From Marinobacter sp. LQ44 (GTDB lineage: Bacteria > Pseudomonadota > Gammaproteobacteria > Pseudomonadales > Oleiphilaceae): DNA of 64,000 nucleotides. Of this stretch, positions 9,930 to 20,749 are shown in pieces. The notes under the pieces were generated by a model, which was not told the DNA's origin, did not search any database, and saw only the letters and a list, made by a program, of their open reading frames with translations. Location of the stretch: the NCBI RefSeq assembly GCF_001447155.2, contig NZ_CP014754.1, positions 2,790,001 through 2,854,000 on the forward strand, read 5' to 3'. How positions within the stretch are numbered: position 1 is the first letter of the stretch; each line of letters begins with the position of its first letter. Made by a program: the position numbers and the translations under genes.

Positions 9930-10615
9930 CCGCCGATCACCTTGCGGGCCTGTTCCAGTTCGGCGCGCATGGCGTCGATGGTGGCCTTGTAATCCGGGGT
10001 GTTGAAGATGGCGGAGCCGGCCACGAAGGTGTCGGCACCGGCCTCGGCGATTTCCCGGATATTGTCGGTTTTCACGCCGCCGTCGATTTCCAGGCGAATG
10101 TTGTAGTTGCTGGCATCAATCTTCTTGCGGGCTTCCTTGAGCTTGTCGAGGGTGCCGGGGATGAACTTCTGGCCACCGAAGCCCGGGTTGACCGACATCA
10201 GCAGCACCATATCGAGCTTGTCCATCACGTAATCCATGTGGCTCAGCGGGGTAGCCGGGTTAAACACCAGCCCGGCCTTGCAGCCGCCGTCGCGGATCAG
10301 TTGCAGGGAGCGGTCTACGTGGTTGCTGGCTTCCGGGTGGAAGGTGATGTAGCTGGCACCGGCGTCAATGAACATGCGGATCAGGTCATCCACCGGGGAG
10401 ACCATCAGGTGCACATCGATGGGTGCGGTCACGCCATGCTTGCGCAGGGCCTCGCACACCATGGGGCCGATGGTCAGGTTGGGGACATAGTGATTGTCCA
10501 TCACATCGAAGTGAACCACGTCGGCACCAGCGGCCAGTACGTTGTCGACTTCCTCGCCCAGGCGGGCGAAATCAGCGGAGAGAATGGATGGGGCAATCAG
10601 GTAAGGGTTCATCAA
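9926..10615 (-). CDS. rpe: Ribulose-phosphate 3-epimerase
   Basis: 229 residues. It interconverts ribulose-5-phosphate and xylulose-5-phosphate in the pentose phosphate pathway. Motifs: [31 protein letters not shown] (metal-binding HxD), [22 protein letters not shown] and [11 protein letters not shown]. Only four bases of overlap separate it from gph. It supplies pentose phosphates upstream of PRPP, which trpD consumes, though this adjacency may be only historical. Confidence 0.96.
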   Translation of the reverse strand: MMNPYLIAPSILSADFARLGEEVDNVLAAGADVVHFDVMDNHYVPNLTIGPMVCEALRKHGVTAPIDVHLMVSPVDDLIRMFIDAGASYITFHPEASNHVDRSLQLIRDGGCKAGLVFNPATPLSHMDYVMDKLDMVLLMSVNPGFGGQKFIPGTLDKLKEARKKIDASNYNIRLEIDGGVKTDNIREIAEAGADTFVAGSAIFNTPDYKATIDAMRAELEQARKVIGG

Positions 10616-10707
10616 AGGCTCTCTTGATCAGGTGAGTTATCGGCGGCACAGGAACCCTGCTAGTCTATCAGTTTGCCAGGCATTTTCGCAGCGCGAGGTA
10701 AGCGGTT

Positions 10708-11631
10708 TTGATCACAGGTCGAGCAGGTATTGGGGTTCTCTGGTTGCTGTTGGCCGGGCTGGCATTGACGGTATCGGCCCAGGAGAGCGAGCCGGAACCG
10801 GGTCAGGGCACACAACAGGCTATGGAAAGCAGGGCGACGGCGGTGACCGGCCTGGGCGAGTGGTCGTTGGCCCGGATGTTTCCTGAGCGGGCGGTGTGGC
10901 TGGATCTGGATGACGATAGCCGGGCACTGGCGCTGTTCCAGCCAGAGCTGAAAACACCGGCACGTGGCGCGCTGATTGTGCTGGCAGACGAGGGGCAGGC
11001 AGCGGCTGAAGGTCTGGCCGGCGGGCTTCTTGATACCCTGGCGGAGCGTGGCGTGGCAGTGATGACACTGGGGCTTCGGCCGCCTCCGGAAAGTGTGGTT
11101 CGGCGCCGGCAACAACGGCTGGTGCCAGAGCCGCAGGAGACAGCTCCGCCTGAGGATGACCAGCTGCAATCCTCGGTGATGATTGACGTGGCTGAGGAAG
11201 AAGCCCTGGAGGAGGTGATGTCAGACTACCGCGACTCTATCCGCGAGCTGCTGGATGCCGCCGCTGGTGAGCTGCAGCGGCGCGGATACGAGCGCCCGGC
11301 GGTGTCGGGTATTGGCTGGTCGGCCGATTATGTGACGGCCTGGGCACTGGGCCAGGGGGCGTTGTCCGGGGTGATCTGGCTGGCGCCACATTTCTCCGGT
11401 GAACGGTTGCCGGAATTGCCCGCTATGTTGTCGGCAGACAGGCCGTGGCGGGTTCTCGACCTGCACGCCATGGATGACGCCGGCCGGCATCCGGCGGTTG
11501 CGCGGGCGGCTGCCCTGGCGCGGGAGCAGGTCAGTGGTTATCGGCGCCAACCCATGGCATTGTCAAACCCACCACAACGGGCCGATGCGGAGCGGGTGGC
11601 CAGCCGGATTCAGGCATGGATGAATCGCTGA
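10708..11631 (+). CDS. DUF3530 family alpha/beta-hydrolase-like protein
   Basis: 307 residues from a TTG start preceded by GAGG at about ten bases. A signal peptide is present (LLLAGLALTVSAQ, residues 11-25). The body resembles DUF3530: ALIVLADEGQAAAEGLAGGLLDTLAERGVAVMTLG near residue 95, then a nucleophile-elbow-like GIGWSADYV near 200, where the expected GxSxG is degenerate. An acidic insert runs about residues 145-175. It is probably periplasmic with unknown function. Divergent from rpe and convergent with the J-domain gene. Confidence 0.7.
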   Translation: MITGRAGIGVLWLLLAGLALTVSAQESEPEPGQGTQQAMESRATAVTGLGEWSLARMFPERAVWLDLDDDSRALALFQPELKTPARGALIVLADEGQAAAEGLAGGLLDTLAERGVAVMTLGLRPPPESVVRRRQQRLVPEPQETAPPEDDQLQSSVMIDVAEEEALEEVMSDYRDSIRELLDAAAGELQRRGYERPAVSGIGWSADYVTAWALGQGALSGVIWLAPHFSGERLPELPAMLSADRPWRVLDLHAMDDAGRHPAVARAAALAREQVSGYRRQPMALSNPPQRADAERVASRIQAWMNR

Positions 11632-11656
11632 CCGGTCCGGCGGCTGCGGCGACGGC

Positions 11657-12412
11657 TTACAGTGGGCGGTGGCGTTGTTTGATCAGTTCCCAGGCCTGCT
11701 GGTAGCGAAGCAGTCGATCCTTGGCCATGGCCAGTTCTGATGGTGTCAGTTTCTGCTGGGCGAGTTTGTCTGGATGACATTCGGACACCTTCTTTCTGTA
11801 GGTCCGTTTGATGGATTGCAGGTCTTCCCGTCGGGTCACACCGAGGATCTGGCAGGCCTGTTCATAGGTATCCGGTTTGGCTGCAGGGCCGGCGTTACGG
11901 ATCCAGACTTTGCTGGCGTAGCTTTCAAAGATGTCGTCGCTGACCGCCACGGGCAGGCCGATGTGATCGATGGCATCTTCGCAGCGGTAGCGCCGGGCTT
12001 TGCCGGGCTGGCCCAGTACCTGGGCACCGTGGCACAGGCAGATGGCCGTCTTCAGGGCTGGTCCGGGCCATATCGCTGCCAGCAAACGGAACAGCAGGCC
12101 CTGCCTCAGGGGTAACTGGCTGGCGGCCTTGCCCCGCTGGAACTGGTCAATGGCCTTCTTGCGCTGGCGGTTGGAGAGGCCAAGGGCTTTCATCAGGGCC
12201 TCGGCGTAGCGGATGTCTGCTTCCATCACCCGGCCATCGGCCTTGGCAATGTAGCCGAGGAAAAAGAACAGGGGTTTGCGGCACCAGCGCGGCAGCCTCG
12301 CTCTCTCCATCAGGGTGCTGGCCTGGTGCCCGCAACTGGACAGCTCCTTGAGCAGGTCGGAGAACACCGACTCCAGTCTGGCGGGTAACGGTGGCGTGCT
12401 GGCTTTGCTCAT
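11657..12412 (-). CDS. J-domain co-chaperone, DjlA-like without membrane anchor
   Basis: 251 residues. The middle (about 50-180) has the TerB/DjlA-type helical region (FFLGYIAKADGRVMEADI), and the C-terminus is a J domain with the catalytic CHPDKLAQQK. DjlA of E. coli carries an N-terminal membrane segment; none is evident here. It would stimulate DnaK ATPase. It overlaps murU by 4 bp, so it belongs to the amgK-murU operon, suggesting a link to envelope maintenance. Confidence 0.82.
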   Translation of the reverse strand: MSKASTPPLPARLESVFSDLLKELSSCGHQASTLMERARLPRWCRKPLFFFLGYIAKADGRVMEADIRYAEALMKALGLSNRQRKKAIDQFQRGKAASQLPLRQGLLFRLLAAIWPGPALKTAICLCHGAQVLGQPGKARRYRCEDAIDHIGLPVAVSDDIFESYASKVWIRNAGPAAKPDTYEQACQILGVTRREDLQSIKRTYRKKVSECHPDKLAQQKLTPSELAMAKDRLLRYQQAWELIKQRHRPL

Positions 12413-13101
12413 ACCTGACGCCTGCCGTCGGCGAGTTGCCTGTCCAGCTCGTCCAGTCTGGCCGGGGTCCCAACATCCACCCAGCGGCCACCATGATAGA
12501 GGCCTCGAACCTGATGGCTTGCCATGGCCTTGCGAAGCACCGGGCCCAGCTTGCCGGACGTGTCATCCAGGCCATTGAACAGCTTTCGGTGCAGCAGGCT
12601 GATACCGGTGAAGGTGAGTTTGCTGCCGCCGCTTGTGGTCAGGGCGCCATCGGCTTCGAGGTGAAAATCCCCCTCCGGGTGGTGCTCGGGGTTATCCGTC
12701 ATCACCAGAACGGCAAGGCAGTTATCCTGTTCCGGAGGCCGCAGGTCCGATAACGAGACATCGCTCCAGATGTCGCCATTGATCACCAGAAACCAGTCGT
12801 CTCCCCGGTCGGTCAGCAATGGCAGCGCCCGGACGATGCCGCCGGCGGTTTCCAGTGGCTCGCCCTCGGCGGAGTAGCGAATGCTCAGGCCAAACTGCTT
12901 GCCATTGCCCAATTGCTGCTCTATCTGCTCACCCAGCCAGGCGTGGTTGATGACGACGTCGCGGAAGCCCGCGTCACGCAGGTGTTCCAGGTGATGAACG
13001 ATCAGCGGCTTGCCGCCGGCGACCAGGAGTGGTTTCGGGGTGGTCAGGGTCAGCGGGCGCATGCGTTCGCCCTTGCCGGCGGCCAGGATCATGGCTTTCA
13101 C
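12409..13101 (-). CDS. murU: N-acetylmuramate-1-phosphate uridylyltransferase
   Basis: 230 residues, a sugar nucleotidyltransferase fold. MILAAGKGERMRPLTLTTPKPL is the nucleotide-binding signature, with the metal-binding aspartate in LVINGDIW. With AmgK it forms the MurNAc recycling route known from Pseudomonas putida and P. aeruginosa, which makes UDP-MurNAc without MurA and so underlies intrinsic fosfomycin tolerance. The 4-bp overlap with amgK upstream supports the assignment over a generic nucleotidyltransferase. Confidence 0.92.
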   Translation of the reverse strand: MKAMILAAGKGERMRPLTLTTPKPLLVAGGKPLIVHHLEHLRDAGFRDVVINHAWLGEQIEQQLGNGKQFGLSIRYSAEGEPLETAGGIVRALPLLTDRGDDWFLVINGDIWSDVSLSDLRPPEQDNCLAVLVMTDNPEHHPEGDFHLEADGALTTSGGSKLTFTGISLLHRKLFNGLDDTSGKLGPVLRKAMASHQVRGLYHGGRWVDVGTPARLDELDRQLADGRRQV

Positions 13102-14144
13102 TGCTGGCTGCTCTCCTGCCCGGGAACGGGGCCAATACGCTGTTCAATGGCGGGCAGTACGCGGTCGCACAGCCATTCATGGAAGTGTCGGAGCGCCGGT
13201 TGCCGGGCGCTGGCGTCTCGCAGGTAAGAAACGGTGCGGGGGATATCATCCAGGTACCCGGTTTTACCATCCCGGATTGCCAGGCGGGCAAAGATACCGG
13301 CGGCCTTCAGGTGCCGTTGCATGCCCATCAGCTCAAACCATTGCCGGAAGGTATCCGGGTCGGCGCGATGCAGGCCGGCCGCGAGGCCGGCGGTGCGGAA
13401 ATATTCGAGCCAGTCGGCGATCTGGTGTTCGGGCCAGCGCACGTAGCAGTCTTTCAGCAGGGAAACGACATCGTAGGTGACCGGTCCGCGCACTGCATCC
13501 TGGAAATCAATCACCCCCGGGCGCGCGCTGCCGGCAAGTACCAGCAGGTTCCGGGAATGGTAGTCCCGGTGCACCGTGACCTCCGGTTGTGCCAGGGCGC
13601 TCTCCTTCAGAAGCGCAAAGGTGGTGTCCAGCAGCGCCCGTTCCTGATTGCTGAGTGTCAGTTGCAGGTGTTGCTCCAGCAGCCAGTCGGGGAACAGCGC
13701 CATCTCCCTGTCCAGCAGGGCTTCATCGTAAGGTGGCAGCGGGTAATTGCCCGGCGAGGACACCTGGCCGATCCTGACCAACTCATCCAGTGCCTGCCGG
13801 TACAGTGTCTCGGCGTTGGTCTGGGCCAGGGCTGGCAGCATCAGCTGGTCGCCAAAGTCTTCCAACAGCAGGAAACCCTGGGCCAGGTCTTCATCGGCAA
13901 TGGCCGGGACCATAATGTCTTGCTGGCGCCAGTGCCGGGCAATAGCCACAAAGGGCTGGCAGTCTTCGTGCTCGGGCGGGGCATCCATAACGATAAACGG
14001 CACCGGGGCTTTGCCAGTGGTGCTTTGCCAAACCCGGAAGTACCGGCGGAAGCTGGCGTCACCGGAAACCGGCTCGGGGCTGGCGGTTTCAAAACCGGGT
14101 ATGTGCCTGACCCATTCGGTCAGCCGTTGCAGGCGGATATCCAT
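13098..14144 (-). CDS. amgK: N-acetylmuramate/N-acetylglucosamine kinase (APH fold)
   Basis: 348 residues from the ATG at 14144; an upstream in-frame TTG (14183) is less likely because GGAAG lies just ahead of this ATG. It is an aminoglycoside-phosphotransferase fold: FRRYFRVW and FIVMDAPPEHEDC (N-lobe), TVHRDYHSRNLLVL (catalytic HxDxxxxN) and GVIDFQDAVRGP (Mg-binding DFQ). It phosphorylates MurNAc at the anomeric position for MurU. The pair lies divergent from lptD, as is common in this group. Confidence 0.92.
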   Translation of the reverse strand: MDIRLQRLTEWVRHIPGFETASPEPVSGDASFRRYFRVWQSTTGKAPVPFIVMDAPPEHEDCQPFVAIARHWRQQDIMVPAIADEDLAQGFLLLEDFGDQLMLPALAQTNAETLYRQALDELVRIGQVSSPGNYPLPPYDEALLDREMALFPDWLLEQHLQLTLSNQERALLDTTFALLKESALAQPEVTVHRDYHSRNLLVLAGSARPGVIDFQDAVRGPVTYDVVSLLKDCYVRWPEHQIADWLEYFRTAGLAAGLHRADPDTFRQWFELMGMQRHLKAAGIFARLAIRDGKTGYLDDIPRTVSYLRDASARQPALRHFHEWLCDRVLPAIEQRIGPVPGQESSQQ

Positions 14145-14236
14145 GGTGATGCTGCGCTTCCTGAGTTCAATGACTGAGTGCAAACGTTAGCAGAGCAGTA
14201 TAAAGAGCGTAAAACGGATTTGCAGCGGTGTTTCCG

Positions 14237-14265
14237 TTAACAAGCCCGTGGGGCGCGTGTAAACT
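14237..14265 (+). promoter_or_regulatory. Candidate sigma-70 promoter for lptD-surA operon
   Basis: TTAACA at 14237-14242 and TAAACT at 14260-14265 are spaced by 17 bp, about 54 bp before the lptD start. The match to the sigma-70 consensus is moderate. No sigma-E style element was clearly recognised, although lptD-surA is sigma-E controlled in E. coli. Confidence 0.45.
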
Positions 14266-14318
14266 AGGCAGCTGTTTTTCTTCAAGCCCCATTCACCCGG
14301 AACAGGAACTTCGCTACC

Positions 14319-16703
14319 GTGCCCAGCCGTTACCGTTACCTGTCGTGGCCCCAGCACCGGTTCGCCAGGCTCCTGTTGGCAATGGCGCTTTTGCCTGTTT
14401 CCGGAGTAGCAAATGCCCAGGACCAGGCTCCCAGTGCGGCGGAAATCGACTGGCGTCCCCGCAGTGAGCTGCCGCCCGAGGTGAGGGATCGATTACCGGT
14501 ATTTTGTGAAGGCGGATACCTGCCATCGTCGGCGGCTGGCGGCCAGATGCCGTTGCTGTCCGGCGCGGAGACCGGGGAAGCACCGCTGGAGGCCAGCGCT
14601 CTGAATGCTCGCTATCAGCTGGATTCCGAGCTGTTCCTGCAGGGCGATGTGCGCCTGCGCCAGGGTGAATTTCAGGCCACGGGCTCCGAAGCCCGCTATA
14701 ACCAGCAAACGGGGCAGCTGGACCTCGTCGGCCCACTGGTCAGCCGTGGCGAAGGGTTTTTGCTCACCGGCGACAGCGCCCGTTACTCGGTGGAGTCCGG
14801 GCAGCTGGATATCAATACCGCCACCTTCCTGTTGCATGAGTCTGAGATGCGGGGCCGGGCTTCGTCCTTGTCCCGGGTCGGCGAGCATCAGGTGCTGATC
14901 ACCGATGGCATGTTGACCACCTGTGGGCCCCATCAGAACGACTGGTCTATCGTGGCATCTGATATTGCCCTGGATCAGGAGGAAGGCTTTGGCACCGCCC
15001 GCCACGTTCGCCTGGAGGTGCTGGATACCCCGGTGTTCTACTGGCCCTACATCACCTTTCCCATTGATGACCGCCGCAAAACCGGTTTCCTGTACCCCCA
15101 GTTCGGTTCCTCCAGCGCCGGCAGCGGCGGCTATCTGGCCTTACCGTATTACCTGAACCTGGCGCCCCATTACGATGCCACGCTGACACCCCAGTACATT
15201 CATGGCCGTGGGCTGTTCACCGAAGTAGAAGGGCGTTACCTGAGCCGTTTTGGTGAATCGGTCCTGCAACTGGGTTATATCGACAACGATTCCGCCTTCA
15301 AGGCTGACAATCCAGGCGAGGGTGGCGATCGCTGGGCGCTGGATTTCACCACCCGAGCCCGGTTTGGCAGCGGCTGGACCGGTTACGGGGACTACTCGGT
15401 GGTCTCTGACCAGGACTACCTCAGCGACCTCAACCGCTCCCTGGAAATCGATCAGGCAACGCACCTGCAACGGCGCGGTGGTGTGCGTTATTCCGGCAAT
15501 AGCCAGTATTTCGAGGCCTACCTGAACGGTTACCAGACCATCCGGGACCGGATTGCCGATGTCGACAAACCCTACGCCCAGTTGCCGGAGATTCTCTACG
15601 CCGGAACCGGCGAATTCGGGCTCGTTGAGGCCAATCTCGAGAGCCAGTACACCTGGTTCTATCGTGACAACGAGAATCTGACCGGCCTCGACCGGGCCAA
15701 CGGCCAGCGGGTTCGAGCCATTCCGGAACTGGCCCTGCCTGTGCGCAGGCTCTGGGGTTTCACCCGACCGTCGGCCAGTCTGGATTACACCCGCTATGAC
15801 CTGGAAGATTACACTCAGGGCAGCGGCAGCTTTGACCGAACGGTGCCGGTGTTTGAGTGGGATAACGGGCTGTATTTCGATCGCCGCTCCAGCCTGTTCG
15901 ATGTGCCTTACAACCAGACTCTGGAGCCCCGGCTGTATTATGCCTGGGCCGATGCCGATGCTGACCAGAATCACATCCCGGACTTTGATGCCGGGCTCAA
16001 GAGCTTCCGCTTCGACCAGTTGTTTGAGCGGGATCGCTTCACCGGCGGTGACCGGGTGGGTGACGCCAACCAGTTGACCGTCGCCCTGACCAGCCGGTTC
16101 AATGACTTGGTGACCGGGGCGGAGCGTGCCAGGGTCAGCATCGGGCAGGTGCGCTATTTCGATGATCGGGAGGTGGACCTGTTCGGCCAGGGCGCCTCCG
16201 ACAGAAGCCGCTCACCGCTGGCCGGTGAGCTGGTATTGAATCCGCTGGAGAATCTGGAGATTCGCAGTGCCGGCCTGTGGGACCCCGACACCCAGCAAAC
16301 CGAAGAAGGCCGAAGCCAGCTAATCTTCCACTCACAGGATTATCGTTACCTGGCCACTCTGGGCCACACCTACAGCCGACCAGACGAGCTGGAACAGAGT
16401 GATGTTGGTGTTGTTTTCCCAGTGACCAACCGTGTTAGCGGAGTCGGTCGCTGGGTTTATGATTCCGGCCTGGACCGTACCGTTGGTACCCTGGCGGGTC
16501 TTGAATACAACAACTGCTGCTGGAGCGTTCAGGTAGTTCACCAGAACTACCTGACGGACGATGAACAGCTGGATAACCGTGTGCTGTTCCGCATTGAACT
16601 GAAAGGGCTCGGGGGTAGTGGTGGCGCCTCCGACAATATTTCTGATGCCATCTACGGCTATGACGAACGCGAGCGCCGCCGCTTTGGAACTCCGCGCCGT
16701 TAA
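14319..16703 (+). CDS. lptD: LPS-assembly outer-membrane protein LptD
   Basis: 794 residues from GTG. A signal peptide (LLLAMALLPVSGVANAQ) is followed by an OstA/LptA-like beta-jellyroll at about residues 90-210 and a large beta barrel to the C-terminus. With LptE it inserts lipopolysaccharide in the outer leaflet. PVFYWPYITFPIDDRRKTGFLYPQFGSS at about 240-270 is a strongly conserved LptD stretch, and NNCCWSVQV near 730 gives the adjacent cysteine pair used in its disulphide rearrangement. First gene of lptD-surA-pdxA-rsmA-apaH. Confidence 0.97.
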   Translation: MPSRYRYLSWPQHRFARLLLAMALLPVSGVANAQDQAPSAAEIDWRPRSELPPEVRDRLPVFCEGGYLPSSAAGGQMPLLSGAETGEAPLEASALNARYQLDSELFLQGDVRLRQGEFQATGSEARYNQQTGQLDLVGPLVSRGEGFLLTGDSARYSVESGQLDINTATFLLHESEMRGRASSLSRVGEHQVLITDGMLTTCGPHQNDWSIVASDIALDQEEGFGTARHVRLEVLDTPVFYWPYITFPIDDRRKTGFLYPQFGSSSAGSGGYLALPYYLNLAPHYDATLTPQYIHGRGLFTEVEGRYLSRFGESVLQLGYIDNDSAFKADNPGEGGDRWALDFTTRARFGSGWTGYGDYSVVSDQDYLSDLNRSLEIDQATHLQRRGGVRYSGNSQYFEAYLNGYQTIRDRIADVDKPYAQLPEILYAGTGEFGLVEANLESQYTWFYRDNENLTGLDRANGQRVRAIPELALPVRRLWGFTRPSASLDYTRYDLEDYTQGSGSFDRTVPVFEWDNGLYFDRRSSLFDVPYNQTLEPRLYYAWADADADQNHIPDFDAGLKSFRFDQLFERDRFTGGDRVGDANQLTVALTSRFNDLVTGAERARVSIGQVRYFDDREVDLFGQGASDRSRSPLAGELVLNPLENLEIRSAGLWDPDTQQTEEGRSQLIFHSQDYRYLATLGHTYSRPDELEQSDVGVVFPVTNRVSGVGRWVYDSGLDRTVGTLAGLEYNNCCWSVQVVHQNYLTDDEQLDNRVLFRIELKGLGGSGGASDNISDAIYGYDERERRRFGTPRR

Positions 16704-16772
16704 AACGAACCAATGTCATCAGCCAGCCTGTTCTGAAGGCCTGGCTGGGAATGTACACATCAAGAGGTGATT

Positions 16773-18116
16773 ATGAAGGCGACGTTACGCCACGGACTGA
16801 CACTGCTGCTGACCATGGCCATGCTGGCTGTGTCGGTTTCTGCCCACGCCGAGCGACAAGTGCTGGACCGGGTGGTTGCCATTGTGGATGACGATGTCAT
16901 CCTCCAGACCGAACTGGATGCGCGGGTAAATACCATTGTTGGCCGTCTCAGTGCCCAGGGCACCGGCCTGCCGCCCCGGCAACTGCTGGAAGAGCGAGTA
17001 TTGGAACAGCTGATTTCCGAGTCTCTTCAGTTGCAGATGGCGGACCAGATGGGGATGCGCATCAGCGATAACGAGCTGAACGAGACCCTGGCCAATATTG
17101 CCCGTAGTAACGGCTTGAGCCTGGAGCAGTTTGAAGAGCAACTGGCGGAAGAGGGCGTTACCTACCAGCAGGCCCGGGAACAGATCCGTAATGAAATGTT
17201 GTCTGGCCGGGTGCAGCAGCGCCGGGTTGGCAACCGGGTCCGTATCACTGACCGGGAGGTTGAGAATTACCTGCAGGCCCAGGCCGGCCGGGGGCCGGAT
17301 GCTGAGGAATACCGCCTGGCTTATATCTTTATCCAGGTAGATGACCCCGGTAACGAGGATTCCGTTGAGCAGGCTCGCGCAAAAGCGGAAAACCTGCGCC
17401 AGCAGATCATCGATGGTCGCGACTTCCGGGAAGTGGCGGTTGCCGAATCGGATGCTGGCAACGCTCTGGAAGGCGGCGATATGGGCTGGCGTACAGAGAG
17501 TCAGTTGCCATCACTGGTTGCGCCGGTGGTGCCGAACATGGAAGTAGGCGTGCCCTCAGAGGTGCTTGAGAACAACAGCGGTTTCCACCTGGTGACGGTG
17601 ATGGACAAGCGCGGTGGCGAGCAGCAAACGGTGATCCAGCAGCACCGGGTGCGCCATATCCTGATTCGCCCCTCCCAAGCGGTAACCGAAACCCAGGCTG
17701 AAAACCGCATTCGCGATATCTACCAGCAATTGCAGGACGGCGCGAACTTTGCTGCCCTGGCCCGGGAGTTGTCGGATGACCCGGTGTCCGGCTCCGATGG
17801 CGGCAACCTGGGTTGGGTCAGCCCCGGCCAGATGGTTCCGGCTTTCGAGCAGGCCATGATGGAAGCCGATGTGGGCGAGATATACGGGCCGGTGCGTTCA
17901 CAGTTTGGCTGGCACATTCTTCAGGTAGAAGAACGCCGGCAACAGGACGTGACCGCTGAAAACCGGGAGTCCCAGGCCCGGCAAGCTATCTACCAGCGCA
18001 AGTTTGAAACCGAACTTCAGAACTGGCTCAGGGAAATTCGCGATGAAGCCTTTGTCGAGTTCAAAGGGGACTACGCCGATCTGAACCCGGCCAGTGAGGA
18101 AAACAACGCGTCATGA
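16773..18116 (+). CDS. surA: Periplasmic chaperone and peptidyl-prolyl isomerase SurA
   Basis: 447 residues from the ATG at 16773, chosen over the GTG six bases upstream because AAGAGG (16762-16767) gives a proper spacing. Signal peptide, then an N-terminal chaperone region ([22 protein letters not shown]), then two parvulin domains (about 175-275 and 290-390), the second with HILIRPSQA and [17 protein letters not shown]. It escorts barrel proteins, including LptD, to the Bam machinery. It overlaps pdxA by 4 bp. Confidence 0.96.
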   Translation: MKATLRHGLTLLLTMAMLAVSVSAHAERQVLDRVVAIVDDDVILQTELDARVNTIVGRLSAQGTGLPPRQLLEERVLEQLISESLQLQMADQMGMRISDNELNETLANIARSNGLSLEQFEEQLAEEGVTYQQAREQIRNEMLSGRVQQRRVGNRVRITDREVENYLQAQAGRGPDAEEYRLAYIFIQVDDPGNEDSVEQARAKAENLRQQIIDGRDFREVAVAESDAGNALEGGDMGWRTESQLPSLVAPVVPNMEVGVPSEVLENNSGFHLVTVMDKRGGEQQTVIQQHRVRHILIRPSQAVTETQAENRIRDIYQQLQDGANFAALARELSDDPVSGSDGGNLGWVSPGQMVPAFEQAMMEADVGEIYGPVRSQFGWHILQVEERRQQDVTAENRESQARQAIYQRKFETELQNWLREIRDEAFVEFKGDYADLNPASEENNAS

Positions 18117-19123
18117 CGACACCGGTGATTCTGGCTTTGACTGCCGGCGAGCCAGCGGGCATTGGGCCGGAACTGTGCCTGCAACTGGCGCTTGAACCGC
18201 GCCAGGCCGGCATCGTGGTGGTGGCCTGCAAAACGCTGCTGGCAGACCGTGCCCGGCAGCTTGGCCTGGCCGTAGAGTTGCACGACTGGCACCCGGGCCA
18301 GACGCCGGACACCCGGGCTGGCCATGTGTCGGTGCGCCATGTGGAAGGCTGCGAGTCCATAGTCGCGGGCCGGTTACACGCCGGCAACAGTCAGTATGTG
18401 CTCGATACCCTGACCACCGCCGCCAGGGGCTGCCTGGATGGCAATTTCGACGGTATGGTGACCGCGCCGGTTCACAAGGGCGTAATCAACGAAGCCGGAA
18501 TCGCGTTCAGCGGCCACACCGAGTTTCTGCAGGAACTCTGCGGTGTTGAACGGGTGGTGATGATGCTGGCTACTGAGGAATTGCGGGTGGCGCTAGTAAC
18601 CACCCACTTACCCCTGAAGGACGTATCTGCGGCCATTACCCCCGAACGGTTGACCCAGGTAACGCGCATTCTTAACGCCGACCTGAAAACCTTTTTTGGC
18701 ATCGACCAACCGCGCATTCTGGTAGCGGGCCTGAACCCCCATGCTGGTGAGGGTGGCCACCTGGGCCGGGAAGAGATCGAAGTGATCGAGCCGACCCTGG
18801 ATAAGCTCCGGGCCGAAGGTATTAAACTGACCGGCCCGTTGCCGGCCGATACCCTGTTCACCCCCCACTGGCTGGATAACGCTGATGCCGTGCTGGCCAT
18901 GTACCACGACCAGGGCCTGCCGGTACTGAAATTTCAGGGCTTTGGCCGGGCGGTCAACATCACCCTGGGCCTGCCCATTGTCCGTACCTCGGTAGACCAC
19001 GGCACCGCCCTGGACCTGGCCGGCACCGGCAAGGCCGACGCCGGCAGCCTGCACACCGCCATTCGCGTCGGCGAACACATGGCCCGCTGCCGCCGGGCGG
19101 CTATTGCCGGAGAGTCATCATGA
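18113..19123 (+). CDS. pdxA: 4-hydroxythreonine-4-phosphate dehydrogenase
   Basis: 336 residues. It oxidises 4-phosphohydroxy-threonine in DXP-dependent vitamin B6 synthesis. Conserved stretches: [13 protein letters not shown] at the N-terminus, [14 protein letters not shown] and [12 protein letters not shown] (metal-binding His), [18 protein letters not shown], and [15 protein letters not shown]. The length matches E. coli PdxA. It is translationally coupled to surA and rsmA by 4-bp overlaps at both ends. Confidence 0.96.
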   Translation: MTTPVILALTAGEPAGIGPELCLQLALEPRQAGIVVVACKTLLADRARQLGLAVELHDWHPGQTPDTRAGHVSVRHVEGCESIVAGRLHAGNSQYVLDTLTTAARGCLDGNFDGMVTAPVHKGVINEAGIAFSGHTEFLQELCGVERVVMMLATEELRVALVTTHLPLKDVSAAITPERLTQVTRILNADLKTFFGIDQPRILVAGLNPHAGEGGHLGREEIEVIEPTLDKLRAEGIKLTGPLPADTLFTPHWLDNADAVLAMYHDQGLPVLKFQGFGRAVNITLGLPIVRTSVDHGTALDLAGTGKADAGSLHTAIRVGEHMARCRRAAIAGESS

Positions 19124-19953
19124 GTAACCATCCGGGCCACATGGCCCGTAAACGTTTCGGCCAGAACTTTCTTCATGATCCGGGCGTGATCGAGAAGATT
19201 GTCCGGTCGATCAATCCGAAACCGGATGATGCCATTGTCGAGATTGGTCCTGGTCTCGGTGCGATTACCGAAGAGATCCTGGCGGTTAATCCGCGCCTGC
19301 AGGTGGTGGAGCTGGACCGGGACCTGATTCCGGTGCTGCGCACCAAGTTCTTCAATTACCCGGAGTTCCGGATTCACGAAGCCGATGCCCTGAGTTTCGA
19401 TTTCAGCCAGCTGGTGGTCGATGGTCGCCCACTGCGAATTGTCGGCAACCTGCCCTATAACATCTCAACACCGCTGATTTTCCATCTGCTGGCGCAGTCC
19501 GGGGTGGTCCAGGACATGCACTTCATGCTGCAGAAAGAAGTGGTGCAGCGGCTGGCGGCCACGCCGGGTGACAATAACTATGGCCGACTGGGTATCATGG
19601 CCCAGTACTTCTGCAAGGTGCAGCCGCTGTTTGAAGTGGGCCCGGGCGCTTTCCGGCCGGCTCCGAAAGTGGATTCTGCCATCGTTCGCCTGGTGCCCCA
19701 CAAGGAATTGCCGCACCCGGCCAAGAACCTCAAGACCCTTCAGGCCGTGGTGCGCACCGCTTTCAACGCGCGCCGGAAGACCCTGCGCAAGGCACTGGCG
19801 GCTCTGGTGACGGTGGAACAGTTGCAGTCTGTGGGCATCAACGACGGCCTGCGGCCGGAAAACCTGAGTCTGGCCGACTACGTCAAGATTGCCGACCTGC
19901 TGGCGGACGCAGGCCCGCTTAATGTCGAGGTGGATGAGGTAAGTAATGACTGA
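19120..19953 (+). CDS. rsmA: 16S rRNA dimethyladenosine transferase
   Basis: 277 residues. SAM-dependent enzyme that dimethylates the two adjacent adenines near the 3' end of 16S rRNA (A1518/A1519 in E. coli), sometimes named KsgA. Motifs: [33 protein letters not shown] (SAM site), EADALSFDF and the catalytic [14 protein letters not shown]. The start chosen is the ATG overlapping the pdxA stop. Confidence 0.96.
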   Translation: MSNHPGHMARKRFGQNFLHDPGVIEKIVRSINPKPDDAIVEIGPGLGAITEEILAVNPRLQVVELDRDLIPVLRTKFFNYPEFRIHEADALSFDFSQLVVDGRPLRIVGNLPYNISTPLIFHLLAQSGVVQDMHFMLQKEVVQRLAATPGDNNYGRLGIMAQYFCKVQPLFEVGPGAFRPAPKVDSAIVRLVPHKELPHPAKNLKTLQAVVRTAFNARRKTLRKALAALVTVEQLQSVGINDGLRPENLSLADYVKIADLLADAGPLNVEVDEVSND

Positions 19954-20749
19954 TTACGCCATTGGCGATATTCAGGGCTGCTATGACCGGTTACGGGATG
20001 TTCTGGCGAAAGTGGATTTCTCGCCCTCCCGGGACCGGCTCTGGGTGGCGGGCGATCTGATTAACCGCGGGCCCGCCTCACTGGAAACCCTGCGCTACAT
20101 TGAAAGCCTGGGCGACGCTGCCGTGGTGGTGTTGGGTAACCATGATTTGCACTTGCTGGCGGTTGCCCTGGGTGGCCACAGCCCGAAGCGCAAAGACACC
20201 CTGCACGGTATCCTCGATGCACCGGACCATGACCGCCTGATCCACTGGCTGCGCCAACGATATCTGTGCGTGCACGACGAAAAACGTAACCTGGTTATGG
20301 CCCATGCCGGGCTGCCTCATATCTGGAGCGTGGACCAGGCAGTGGCCTGTGCCCGGGAAGTAGAAGCAGTGATCCGGGGCGGGCAGGCGCAGGAATATTT
20401 CAGCCAAATGTATGGCAATCAGCCGGAGCGCTGGTGTGATACCCTCACTGGTATGGAGCGTTGGCGAGTGATCACCAACTACTTCACCCGGATGCGCTTT
20501 ATCGCCGAAGACGGCAGCCTGGAGCTGGCCACCAAAGAGTCGGCGGATAATGCACCGCCGGGCTTCGCGCCCTGGTTTACCTACCCCCGGAAAGACGATG
20601 TAAAGGTGATCTTCGGCCACTGGGCTGCGCTGCAAGGCAACACCGGCAGTGACCGGTTTATCGGCCTGGATACCGGCTGTGTCTGGGGTGGCGCCCTGAC
20701 CCTGATGAATCTGGATTCCGGGGAGCTGATTCACTGTGACTGCGCTTAA
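19946..20749 (+). CDS. apaH: Diadenosine tetraphosphatase, symmetrical
   Basis: 267 residues, calcineurin-type metallophosphoesterase. [12 protein letters not shown] (GDxxG), [11 protein letters not shown] (GDxxxRG), [12 protein letters not shown] (GNHD) and [11 protein letters not shown] (GHW) line the dinuclear metal site. It hydrolyses Ap4A and can remove Np4 caps from RNA. It overlaps rsmA by 8 bp and the next gene by 14 bp. Length is near the E. coli enzyme (280). Confidence 0.96.
   Translation: MTDYAIGDIQGCYDRLRDVLAKVDFSPSRDRLWVAGDLINRGPASLETLRYIESLGDAAVVVLGNHDLHLLAVALGGHSPKRKDTLHGILDAPDHDRLIHWLRQRYLCVHDEKRNLVMAHAGLPHIWSVDQAVACAREVEAVIRGGQAQEYFSQMYGNQPERWCDTLTGMERWRVITNYFTRMRFIAEDGSLELATKESADNAPPGFAPWFTYPRKDDVKVIFGHWAALQGNTGSDRFIGLDTGCVWGGALTLMNLDSGELIHCDCA

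Noticed and set aside
15141..15974. 277-codon minus-strand frame inside lptD
   Set aside because: It is a reverse-strand shadow of a GC-rich gene; lptD is unmistakable on the plus strand.
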